Shown here: positions 51,776 through 60,810 of the stretch, in pieces
Layout: each line of letters starts with the position of its first letter
Numbering within the stretch: position 1 is the first letter of the stretch
Origin: Campylobacteraceae bacterium
GTDB taxonomy: Bacteria > Campylobacterota > Campylobacteria > Campylobacterales > Sulfurovaceae
DNA: 64,000 nucleotides
Reading direction: 5' to 3'
Assembly (NCBI GenBank): GCA_027035765.1
Contig: JALVUD010000002.1
Location: 106,704-170,703 of the forward strand
Made by a program: the position numbers and the translations under genes
Notes under the pieces: model-generated
Seen by the model: the letters and a program-made list of their open reading frames with translations, nothing else
Told to the model about the DNA's origin: nothing
The model's database searches: none

Positions 51776-52454
51776 GTCCATCGACGATCGCTCCGTTCTC
51801 CATCTCCACCACCCTCGCCTCGAACGGCAGCTCCTCGAAGATCGGATCGTGGGTGGCGATGAGGATCGTTTTGCCCATCTCGTGGAGCCGGGAGAGGATC
51901 TCCAGGAAGCGGCGGGCGTTGGCACGGTCCAGGTTGGCAGTGGGTTCGTCGCAGAGGATGATCTCGGGATCGGTGGCCAGGGCCCGGGCGATGGCAACGC
52001 GCTGCTTCTCCCCTCCGGAGAGGCGGGCGGCTTTCTGGTCGGCTTTGTGGGCGATATTGGCCCGCTCCATCGCCTCCTCCACCCGGCGGGTGACCTGCCG
52101 CATATTCTGGGCCATCGGGATCAGGGGCACGGCCACGTTTTCCCGGACGCTCAGCTCCTCCATCAGGTTGTAGTGCTGAAAAATCATCCCGATATGCCGC
52201 CCCCGGAAACGGCTCAGATGCCGATCGGGGAGTTTGGCGATCGCCTCCCCCTCCACCCGGATCTCCCCGCTGCTGGGGTGATCCAGCCCCGCGATGATAC
52301 TCAGCAGTGTCGTCTTGCCGCTGCCGCTGATCCCCCGCAGGATCACACACTCTCCCCTTTCCACCGTCAGATCGATCTCTTTCAGGGCGTGGAATCGCTC
52401 CTCGCCGCTGTCGAAATGGCGGTTGAGATTGCGGATTTCGATGATCGGATTCAT
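51759..52454 (-). CDS. ABC transporter ATP-binding protein (LolD/MacB type)
   Basis: RGISGSGKTTLLSIIAGLDHPSSG; LSGGEKQRVAIARALATDPEIILCDEPTANLD. Confidence 0.94.
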   Translation of the reverse strand: MNPIIEIRNLNRHFDSGEERFHALKEIDLTVERGECVILRGISGSGKTTLLSIIAGLDHPSSGEIRVEGEAIAKLPDRHLSRFRGRHIGMIFQHYNLMEELSVRENVAVPLIPMAQNMRQVTRRVEEAMERANIAHKADQKAARLSGGEKQRVAIARALATDPEIILCDEPTANLDRANARRFLEILSRLHEMGKTILIATHDPIFEELPFEARVVEMENGAIVDGRSSEE

Positions 52455-52471
52455 CGGACACCTCGGAGAAT

Positions 52472-52881
52472 GAGGAATGAGGAATGAGGAATGAGGAACC
52501 GAATTGTAGAAACTAGTAACGAGTAACTAGTAACTAGGAATAGAGAGATCTTAGCACGTAGCACGTAGCACGTAGCACAATAGATTCGGAAGCGGGAATT
52601 CATTCCCGCAAAATACAGGGCTAAAGTCCTGCCTCCAATAACTCTTTTAATAAAGAGTAAAGAATGAAGAGTGAAGAGTTTTGAATTTCGTTGTTTGGCA
52701 ACACTTCCCCTCTTAGCACTTAGCACATAACACGCAACACGAATCAAACGACAAACGACAAACGACAAACGACGAAAAATCTCCAAACACACCCCCAATA
52801 CACCAATACACCAATACACCAATAACGGCGCCAAAGGCGCTATATACTCCTCACTCCTCACTCTTAACTCCTCACTATTCA
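52472..52881. repeat. composite heptamer/palindrome array (largest in window)
   Basis: gaggaat x4; gtaacta x5; tagcacg x4; GCGGGAATTCATTCCCGC; gaagagt x4; cttagca x3; aaacgac x4; acaccaat x4; ctcctca x4. Confidence 0.9.
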
Positions 52882-54057
52882 CAGCATCGCCTCCTTGGGA
52901 TCGGTCACGGCGATCCGCCAGACGGGGATCAGCACCGCCGCGATGAAGCTGACGCCGTAAAGCAGGAAAATGGAAGCTAGGATCGAAAAATCAATCACCG
53001 GCACGAGCCGGATCGGGGCCGTGAGGTTGGCACCGCCCAGGAAGATCTGCCGCAACAGCGGCGCCCCCAGGGCGAAGACGTAGAAATAGGCCGCCACGCT
53101 CCCCAGGATGAAGCTGCTGATGACGATCGTCAGGGATTCACCCAGTTTCAGCCACAGCACGTCGCGAATGCTCCACCCCAGCGCCCGCAGGATGCCGATG
53201 GAGCGCTTTTCGCTGGAGTAGACCTGGCTGGCGCGCTGATAGAGGATCAGGGCGAAGGCCAGCAGCACAATCAGGAAGAGCACCAGGAAAAAGCCCCCTT
53301 TGTAGTTGAAGAGCCGGTCGTAGGCACCTTGGGTCTCTTTTTTGGAGATGATCCGCAGATCGTAATGCAGTGCCGAGACTTTGCTCTCGATATTGGGGCG
53401 TTCGTCGTCGTTGGGGACGTTGAAGGTGATATCGGTGGATTCATTGGGCCCCAGCCCCAGTATCTTGCGGGCGGTTTCGATGGGGACGATGATCAGATCT
53501 TCTCCCATGAGAGAACTCTCTTTGGGTAGCGTCGCAAAGAGTTTGAGAGGAATGAACTTCCCGTCCGGGGCCAGGAAGTTGTAGCCCTTTTGGTAAAAAT
53601 GCTTACGCATCCAGCGGGCTGCTCCCTCCCCGGCAATCATATAGTCACCGCTGAGGAACTTTCGCAGATCCGTCCGCTCCACAAGTTTGGCCAGGGCTTG
53701 GTGGCTCTGATCCTCCAGAAAGTCGATCCCGACGATGAGGAAGCTTTTGCCTTTGGGCCGGGTGTAGTAGCGCCCCCAGACCCGTGCGCTGACCCGATCC
53801 ACCCCATGCAGCGCCGCGATCTCATCACTCCATGCCTCGGGGACGGGGAGCAGATGCTCCCCCCGCACCCGCTGGACGACGAAATCGGGCTCACTCACCA
53901 ACGCCCGGCGCAAAGAATACTGCAGTGACGAGGAGATAAACAGGGTCGATGCCAGCAGAAAAATCAGCACTACCGAGAGTCCCACTACCCCCAGATGCTT
54001 GCGGCGCTGGGCGAAGAGATTCAGCGTCAGGAAATGAAAAAAGGGGTTATTTCCCAT
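52879..54057 (-). CDS. ABC transporter permease (FtsX/MacB type)
   Basis: N-term TM, C-term SSEKRSIGILRALGWSIRDVLWLKLGES. Confidence 0.88.
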   Translation of the reverse strand: MGNNPFFHFLTLNLFAQRRKHLGVVGLSVVLIFLLASTLFISSSLQYSLRRALVSEPDFVVQRVRGEHLLPVPEAWSDEIAALHGVDRVSARVWGRYYTRPKGKSFLIVGIDFLEDQSHQALAKLVERTDLRKFLSGDYMIAGEGAARWMRKHFYQKGYNFLAPDGKFIPLKLFATLPKESSLMGEDLIIVPIETARKILGLGPNESTDITFNVPNDDERPNIESKVSALHYDLRIISKKETQGAYDRLFNYKGGFFLVLFLIVLLAFALILYQRASQVYSSEKRSIGILRALGWSIRDVLWLKLGESLTIVISSFILGSVAAYFYVFALGAPLLRQIFLGGANLTAPIRLVPVIDFSILASIFLLYGVSFIAAVLIPVWRIAVTDPKEAML

Positions 54058-54322
54058 AGAGCGCTCCGTAGACGAAATCGAGCCGATCGGGAGGCAGCAG
54101 CTCCGGATAGGCCGGATTGAGCGCCGCTTCGAAACGCCGCTCCCTGGGTTCGAACCACGCCACGCTCAACGCCGGTGCATCCAGCCCCGTCACCGCCACC
54201 AGGGTCCGCTGTTTCTCCAATACCCCGGCCCGATCGAAACGTGCATAGTGCCCCGCCATCAGCAGGAGCAATCCAAACAAACCGGCCATCACGGCATAGA
54301 AGGGGCGGATCATGCCAGCCAC
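54047..54322 (-). CDS. small membrane-anchored hypothetical protein
   Basis: 91 aa ORF, N-term TM, overlaps permease start. Confidence 0.5.
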   Translation of the reverse strand: MAGMIRPFYAVMAGLFGLLLLMAGHYARFDRAGVLEKQRTLVAVTGLDAPALSVAWFEPRERRFEAALNPAYPELLPPDRLDFVYGALYGK

Positions 54323-54336
54323 CTATGGGGGTGAGT

Positions 54337-54600
54337 GAGGAGTGAAGAGTGAAGAGTGAGGAACCGATTTTTTTTAATGGAAGATGGAAGATGGAAGATG
54401 GAAGATTTCGGAATGCGTTGCCTTGCAACGCTTCCCCTCTTAGCACTTAGCACATAGCACTTAACACGAATCAAACCACAAAGAGCGCCGAAGGCGGCCC
54501 CACTGCCGACTGCCGACTGCCGACTGCCGACAAAATTCAAACGACAAAGAGGGGCGAAGCCCCGTTCAAACGACAAACGACGCAAATTCACTCCTCACTA
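54337..54600. repeat. composite heptamer/palindrome array
   Basis: gaagagt x4; agatgga x3-4; GCGTTGC-CTT-GCAACGC (54415-54431); cttagca x5; actgccg x4 (54502-54529); aaacgac x2. Confidence 0.9.
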
Positions 54601-55283
54601 TAATCAATCCCATCCAACCCCATCACCATCTTCCCCGTGATCTGATCGAAACGGACGATCCGGTCCCCGCCGTGGTCGGCCATGAAATCCCGGGCCTCTT
54701 TTTCGGTCTTGAAGGGGATCAGTTCGTTGCCCATGGGGCCGTAGAGTTTGGAGCCGATGACGTAGTAGGCCTCTTTCGCCGGAATCGCCTCCAGCGTATA
54801 GTAGTCGGTCACCAGCATCTTCTCGATCTTGCTCCGGTCGTAGGGAAAATCCCCGTCGAAGATATAGAACTTCATCATATCCTTGACCCCGTCGAAGTAG
54901 TAGGTCTTGCCGTCCACGACCATTTCGGCGGCCCATTTGGGGTATTTGGAGACGAACATCCCGCAGACGGGGCATTTGGCCCCTTTGGGAACTTCGATCG
55001 TTTTGCCGTTTCCGGAACGCTCCGCCGCCTTTCCGGCCTGCAGGAAGGCCACCAGCGCTTCGAGCTTCTGCCCGCTCAGCGGGGGGCAGGCACCGCCGGC
55101 TCTCACGGCGGCAGCGATCGCTTCGGGGCTTTCGCCCCCTTTGAGCTTCGGCAGTTTTTCAGGATCGCAGAGCCGGAGGGCGATCTTTTCCCCTTTGGCG
55201 ACGAGTCGGGTGTATTGGGCGGCGTTGACCTGCGCCTGGGAGATGCCACTGAAAAGGAAGACGATCAAAAGAAGTATTTTCAT
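54588..55283 (-). CDS. nosL: NosL family protein with N-terminal cytochrome c-like segment
   Basis: GAKCPVCGMFVSKYPKWAAEMVVDGKTYYFDGVKDMMKFY; secreted. Confidence 0.8.
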   Translation of the reverse strand: MKILLLIVFLFSGISQAQVNAAQYTRLVAKGEKIALRLCDPEKLPKLKGGESPEAIAAAVRAGGACPPLSGQKLEALVAFLQAGKAAERSGNGKTIEVPKGAKCPVCGMFVSKYPKWAAEMVVDGKTYYFDGVKDMMKFYIFDGDFPYDRSKIEKMLVTDYYTLEAIPAKEAYYVIGSKLYGPMGNELIPFKTEKEARDFMADHGGDRIVRFDQITGKMVMGLDGIDYSEE

Positions 55284-55399
55284 GGCTTTTCCATTCTAAA
55301 AAGATGCATGCATTGTAACACTTTGGGAAATGAGAGAAGATGACGAATGTCAAAAAATCATTCAGAAGCGGGAAATCCCCGCTTCAACAGGAAAAAGCC

Positions 55400-56128
55400 T
55401 TACTGCCCGATCGATTTGAGGTAGAGACCGACCGCCTGGAGCGGCTTGCCTTTGAGGTCGCCACAGACTTTGTTCCTTTTGATATAAGCCTTGGCCTCGG
55501 CCGCGGTGGTAAATTTCTTCTCGATGGGTTTACACATCTTCTTGTAGATCTGATCCCCTTTTTTGGCCATCATCGCCTGGCGCTTGGCGATCATCGCCGC
55601 CTCTTTGTCATAGGCGGCTTCGGCCATCTTGAGTACCGCATCGAAGGGCATCACCTTGCCGCCGAATTCTTTGGCAAATTTCTCCGCAGCCTCTTTGGTC
55701 CCGAAGGCGTATTTGCTCATCTTGGACATGGTCGCCGGCTTGGAGCTGCCCACGACGTACCAGGCCTTTTCGGCGGGGATGAACTTGAGCGTACTGTTGT
55801 CCACCACCTGAATATCGGTGACTTTCTTGCCCGATTTGATCTCCTCGACGAGGCAGTGCATGGAGCAGAACTGTTCCATCTTGCCGTCCACTTTCGCCGC
55901 GTGGTTGGTCCGGTAGAACATCGGCAAGGTCATCCCGCACTTGGGACAGAACATCTTCGCGGGTCCCTCCTGCAGGATCTGTGCTTTCTCCATAGGAACC
56001 ATCCGGTAGTTTTTGGGCATCATCTTGCCATGCCCCATTCCGCGGTGCATCCCCTGGCCCATTCCTTCGGCCTGCAGTCCCATGAGCATCCCCACTGCCA
56101 CTGCGACGATCAGCATCACTCTTTTCAC
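55400..56128 (-). CDS. NosL family protein
   Basis: MFCPKCGMTLPMFYRTNHAAKVDGKMEQFCSMHCLVEEI; GTG start assumed (VKRVMLIVAVAVGM). Confidence 0.75.
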   Translation of the reverse strand: MKRVMLIVAVAVGMLMGLQAEGMGQGMHRGMGHGKMMPKNYRMVPMEKAQILQEGPAKMFCPKCGMTLPMFYRTNHAAKVDGKMEQFCSMHCLVEEIKSGKKVTDIQVVDNSTLKFIPAEKAWYVVGSSKPATMSKMSKYAFGTKEAAEKFAKEFGGKVMPFDAVLKMAEAAYDKEAAMIAKRQAMMAKKGDQIYKKMCKPIEKKFTTAAEAKAYIKRNKVCGDLKGKPLQAVGLYLKSIGQ

Positions 56129-56382
56129 GATTCGCTCCTTATTCTGTCGATAAGAAGCATTGTAAAAGAAGATTGTTACAAAAGTGTTAAGAAAAAGGAA
56201 GGTTGAAAGAAAAAAGGAGAAGGCGGAGAGGAACCGGAAAACGCTATTTCTCCTCCCCCATCTTCCCGATGGCACAGCTGACGAAGCTTTTGGCCTTGGC
56301 CACACCCTGTTCCGGCAAAGCGGATTTTTTGACATGGAGAGAATATGGTTCTTAGCCGCATCTATACCATATATCTTTGCGA

Positions 56383-59300
56383 CTATCGTCGTCGCAACGG
56401 AATACATTTGTGAACTCTATCGTTGTAATAGGTTCCTTTGGGGCAGGTCAAACCGGCCGGTGAAGGTTTGGTATGAGGACGCTGTCGGTCGATTCTTCGT
56501 ATCACACAACGCTTACGACGCGGATCCCAGATAGTACCGCGCTTACATCGCGGTTGGGAAAGAAGGTTTTTTATACAGCGTTTCCGATACCGGTCATAGT
56601 GGGTCCCTTTGGGACATTTAGGCGGAATTAGCTGATCGGGGATACAGCGCCTTCTCCTCTTGTCGAAATGGGTCCCTTTCTTACAAATCGGTTTCTCAAT
56701 CACCTTGGGAACACAACGCTTGAGTTTCGCGTTGTAATATCTCCCTTTGGGGCATCGCGGCCGCTGAATAGCATCAGGGACGCAGCGCTTCAGATGCCGG
56801 TCAAAATGGGTCCCCTTCCGGCAGACAGGACGTTCTATCAATTTGGGCAGACAGCGTTTTATCCGGGAATTCCAGTAAGTTCCCGGCTTGCAACGGGGTC
56901 TTTCAAGATCGGGGAGACACTGTTTGAGCCTCGGATCCCAATGGGTTCCCTTGTGACAGGCGGGGCGGGTCTCATAACGGGGCTTGACAACGTTTTTGAC
57001 ACAACTGCGGACGATACCGGGACGCACCACACCCGAAAGACGTCTGATGGCGGTACGTTCGCTGAGACCCAGTTTTTTTCTGTATCGGTAAAGTGCCCTG
57101 CTTGTAGCTCTATCCATTTTCCCGTTGAGGCGAATCCCTTTGTATCCCATCTTTTTCAGCCGTTTTTGCAGGGTCACTGTCCGTGCAGGTGTCGATCGTA
57201 ATCTTTCGATAGAGGCACAGTTTTTCACATAAACTTTTTTCCTGCTTCGCTTGGTGCGGAATCTGAGTCGCAACTCTTTGTACTGACCCGGAGCGATCAC
57301 CGCGTGGGGCAGCAGGCATTTGACCCGGTTACCGGCGGCATTGCAGATCCACGTGGAGGGGGACCTGCCCACATAGAGCCCCACGCCCGGAGATTTGCGG
57401 TCCACTACTCTCAGGGGGGCGTTGTAGAGGGCATTCCCACGGTTGTAGACTCTGATGGTATAGGTACAGACGTTGCCGGCAATACAGTTGGCAGGAGCCA
57501 TCTTGACGATCTGTAGTCTCGGAGCACCCGCCGGTATGCCGCCCTGAGATGTATCGGGTGTGCCCGGTGATCCCGTCAGACCGCTTCCCGGATGGGGAAC
57601 GGGCAGCGGAATATCGGGCTTGGGTGCGGGGGGCGTAGGAGGCTCAGGCTGCTGAGGTTGTTGAGGCTTGGGCAGACACAACCCGGTGTCAACCTGACAA
57701 TATCTGACCGCTTGTGTACCGTCATCGCAGTCGGCATCAGTCTGGCATCCCTGAGGCGCAGTGTCATTGTTGTCCGTTTTGTTGAGATCAAAGTTGACGC
57801 AATTACCGCTGAGATGCTCGGGATGAATGACGTTGGCATCCTGCAGAGCCTGGCTCGCTTCCTGATCAGTATAGTCACCCACACTCATAGAGGCCGGTGG
57901 GCTGAACGTGGAGAGACAATTTTCCCCGCCGCCGAAGGCAGCAGCCGGTACCTGAATCTGCAGCGTGAAGGTCTTGGTCTCGTTGGGAGCGAAACTCAGG
58001 TGCTGGACACATTGGAAAGGAAGCGTGGCCGGTTGGGTCGGACAAAGTCCGGCAGGAGTCAAGGAGGTGATCGGGTAATTCGACTGGCCGTTACCTGGAT
58101 GTTCCGAGATATAGACCGGTCCGTTGTAGGTGCGGTTGGATTCGTTTTTCAGGAACAGATGGAAGGTACATATTCCTGCAGCGTCACAACCGGCGAACTC
58201 TTTGACCGATGAGATATTGTAAGGGGGCTCATCGGTAGGAATATCGGAGGCGTTATCCTCTCTGGGTACGGTGGCGCAATCTCTCCTTTTTCCATCAAAA
58301 GGAAGCGAAAGACCGTTGACAGCCAGTACGGAGAGCTCCGCACAGTTTTCTCGGGGCATTTTCTCCTGCTCAATATCCGCCTCGAAGCGAAGATGCTGCT
58401 CTCCGCTCACCGGCATAGTGCCGGTATAGAGACAGTCAATCTGTGCGCTGCCGCTGATGGGGAAAGTGTTTGAACAGGTCCAGTTCTGTGCCGAGGCAGC
58501 CGTCAAGGAACGGAGAGTGATTCCCTCCGGCAGAGTCTCACGGATCAGGAGGGCTTTGGGAGGCTGGATCGATCCATCAACCTGTACAGCGATATCGAAC
58601 TGTTTGCTTTCAGGGAGATAGCTTTTGTTGATATCCATATGGAGGGTTTCAGGTTTGGGGGTACAGCTCTGTGACTCGGGAATCGTGATATTGGTTTCTG
58701 TCGCGCAGCAAAGATCATCACCCGGAAATTTGCCCATTCCTTTGAGAACCGAATTGACCAAAAGGGTGACTGTTTCACCCGGACGTGCACCTGCCAGGTA
58801 CCATTTGCCCTGATAGGGTCTGAGCGTCACCCTGTCGGGAGCGATCACTGAGATGGAAGTCTTTCCGTCGTTGCCGAAACTCGAGGGTTTGATTCCCTCC
58901 AGTGTAACGATCCAGCCTTCGTCTTCGCAGCTGAGTTTGGGAGTGGCCTGAAGACAGGATCCTATCTCTTGCGTAGGAGCAGACTGGGCACAGAGGCCGT
59001 CCGCTTCTTTGATCACCTGGGCCGTCGCGACACTTTGTTGGGCGATGGAGGCTTCGACACTGTTTTTGATCTTACCGCCGATAGGACATCGGGTCTGGGT
59101 ATCGAAACAGAACTCCTGAGGCGGAGCACTGAGATCGATGCTCACGGTAGGACTGGGATGAGAGGGGTCTGCATTGGGACCCCAGGTTCCCTCGATCTTA
59201 TAGTGGATGGGTGCATTGGGGAGGAAAGGTGCAATGGCCAGGTTTTCGGTAAAAGTCGGGGAACTCGTGGGAATACTCTCTGTCGTGATCACATTGCCGT

Positions 59301-60810
59301 CGGCATCATAGAAGGTAATGTTGAGATCGCTGAAATCCCCCGGGTCGATCCCCTGGATGACGAGGGAATTATAGTTCCATCGGACCTGCTGGCTGGCGCA
59401 CCAGTTCTTGGAAGCGTCGTAACGATCTTCCAAAACCATGGTCTTGCCGCCACAGGGAGTCTCGCCCGTGAGAGGGTCGAAAGACCAAAGCTTACTGCGG
59501 TCTCCGTAGACCCAGGCGCAGCCGTTTCCGTCTCCCTCGGCGGCGTAAGTACTCGCACCGGCAGGACCGACAATCATCGGTGGGGTACAGGGGGCGGCGG
59601 CGGCCCAGTCGTAACAGTAGACTTTGTCGGTGAAGACATAGGGGATGAAAGTTTTGCCGCCTTGAGTAAACCCGCTCCCTATCTGGTTGTTCGCCGGAAA
59701 AGGATCGGCGACACTCAGCGGAGTGCCGTTATTGAGGTCAAAGCACTTGTTGATACCGCTTTTGACACAAATGCCGATGGGATTCATAGAAGTGTCATAA
59801 TAGAGATAACTGGCAGCGGCATAGGAAGAGTTGGCATTCTGGGCACCGCTCCAGCCGGCACAGGCACTCATGGAGGCACTGTCAAGGCATGCGAGTTTGT
59901 TGTCGCTGACAAAGTAGACATTATTCCCGACTACCTGTCCGCTAACATTGATGTTCCCTTGGGGTGGAAGCCCGGTAGTGGACATGTCGAAACTACCCGC
60001 CGGGGTCATGGTGTTGCCGGTGATGTTGACCTTGTAGCTCTTCATGGCACCATCGATCGTGATTAGGCTATTACCTACCTTGAAAGGACCTTCCATTTTT
60101 TTGGCAAAAGCTCCTCCCATATTGGAGAGCTGAAGGTACCCGCATTCCGTATCGGCCTCCAGGTCGTAGCAACCCAGACCGGAGTCTCCGGCCCGGGTGA
60201 CGGCGTAGTAGAGTTTCCGATTGAGGATCACCGTCTCCGGACCCTTGGTCGTGCCGGTGTAGGCATTGACATTGGGGTCTCCGTCGGGCAGCTTCCTGGG
60301 CCAGGAAGAGCCGGTCGGACAGGCACCCACACAATTGAAGAGAGTCGCTCCGGGGATCTGATGGTGATTGAGAAAATAGACTCTCTTGTCCCCGTTGAGA
60401 GCCGTATAGGGAATAGGCCGGTATCCGTCGCCGGTTCCGGGCACTTTGATCACGCCGTTGTATTTCGGAAATACGTTGTTGTAGTAACCCGGACTATCCT
60501 TTTGCCAGGTGAAACCGCTGGGATTCTGAGCAACGCTCCAACCATCAGGATGGGCTTCCGTCCCATTGACATAGCTCTGATTGGGACTGAAAGTGTCGAC
60601 CAGGCTGAGAGGACCCGAAGGGGAGGGAATGGGCGGGGCGTACCTGACCACCCACTTGAAGGTGGTAACACCGCCGCTGGTACTGCTGGAGAGGAGCTCC
60701 TTGCTCAAAAGGGTCTCGGTGTCGTTATTTTCGGCCGCCGCCCTACTGCCCATAAACAACAAGCCTACAAGCACTGTCAAAATGATCTGAATCCTGGTTG
60801 TCCGTTTCAT
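56383..60810 (-). CDS. large secreted/surface protein with DUF11-like domains, peptidoglycan-binding-like module and C-terminal Cys-rich repeats
   Basis: 1475 aa, signal peptide; VCTYTIRVYNRGNALYNAPLRVVDR; LQKRLKKMGYKGIRLNGKMDRATSRALYRYRKKLGL; eight copies of C-x-KGTxxDxxxKRC-x-P. Confidence 0.75.
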   Translation of the reverse strand: MKRTTRIQIILTVLVGLLFMGSRAAAENNDTETLLSKELLSSSTSGGVTTFKWVVRYAPPIPSPSGPLSLVDTFSPNQSYVNGTEAHPDGWSVAQNPSGFTWQKDSPGYYNNVFPKYNGVIKVPGTGDGYRPIPYTALNGDKRVYFLNHHQIPGATLFNCVGACPTGSSWPRKLPDGDPNVNAYTGTTKGPETVILNRKLYYAVTRAGDSGLGCYDLEADTECGYLQLSNMGGAFAKKMEGPFKVGNSLITIDGAMKSYKVNITGNTMTPAGSFDMSTTGLPPQGNINVSGQVVGNNVYFVSDNKLACLDSASMSACAGWSGAQNANSSYAAASYLYYDTSMNPIGICVKSGINKCFDLNNGTPLSVADPFPANNQIGSGFTQGGKTFIPYVFTDKVYCYDWAAAAPCTPPMIVGPAGASTYAAEGDGNGCAWVYGDRSKLWSFDPLTGETPCGGKTMVLEDRYDASKNWCASQQVRWNYNSLVIQGIDPGDFSDLNITFYDADGNVITTESIPTSSPTFTENLAIAPFLPNAPIHYKIEGTWGPNADPSHPSPTVSIDLSAPPQEFCFDTQTRCPIGGKIKNSVEASIAQQSVATAQVIKEADGLCAQSAPTQEIGSCLQATPKLSCEDEGWIVTLEGIKPSSFGNDGKTSISVIAPDRVTLRPYQGKWYLAGARPGETVTLLVNSVLKGMGKFPGDDLCCATETNITIPESQSCTPKPETLHMDINKSYLPESKQFDIAVQVDGSIQPPKALLIRETLPEGITLRSLTAASAQNWTCSNTFPISGSAQIDCLYTGTMPVSGEQHLRFEADIEQEKMPRENCAELSVLAVNGLSLPFDGKRRDCATVPREDNASDIPTDEPPYNISSVKEFAGCDAAGICTFHLFLKNESNRTYNGPVYISEHPGNGQSNYPITSLTPAGLCPTQPATLPFQCVQHLSFAPNETKTFTLQIQVPAAAFGGGENCLSTFSPPASMSVGDYTDQEASQALQDANVIHPEHLSGNCVNFDLNKTDNNDTAPQGCQTDADCDDGTQAVRYCQVDTGLCLPKPQQPQQPEPPTPPAPKPDIPLPVPHPGSGLTGSPGTPDTSQGGIPAGAPRLQIVKMAPANCIAGNVCTYTIRVYNRGNALYNAPLRVVDRKSPGVGLYVGRSPSTWICNAAGNRVKCLLPHAVIAPGQYKELRLRFRTKRSRKKVYVKNCASIERLRSTPARTVTLQKRLKKMGYKGIRLNGKMDRATSRALYRYRKKLGLSERTAIRRLSGVVRPGIVRSCVKNVVKPRYETRPACHKGTHWDPRLKQCLPDLERPRCKPGTYWNSRIKRCLPKLIERPVCRKGTHFDRHLKRCVPDAIQRPRCPKGRYYNAKLKRCVPKVIEKPICKKGTHFDKRRRRCIPDQLIPPKCPKGTHYDRYRKRCIKNLLSQPRCKRGTIWDPRRKRCVIRRIDRQRPHTKPSPAGLTCPKGTYYNDRVHKCIPLRRR

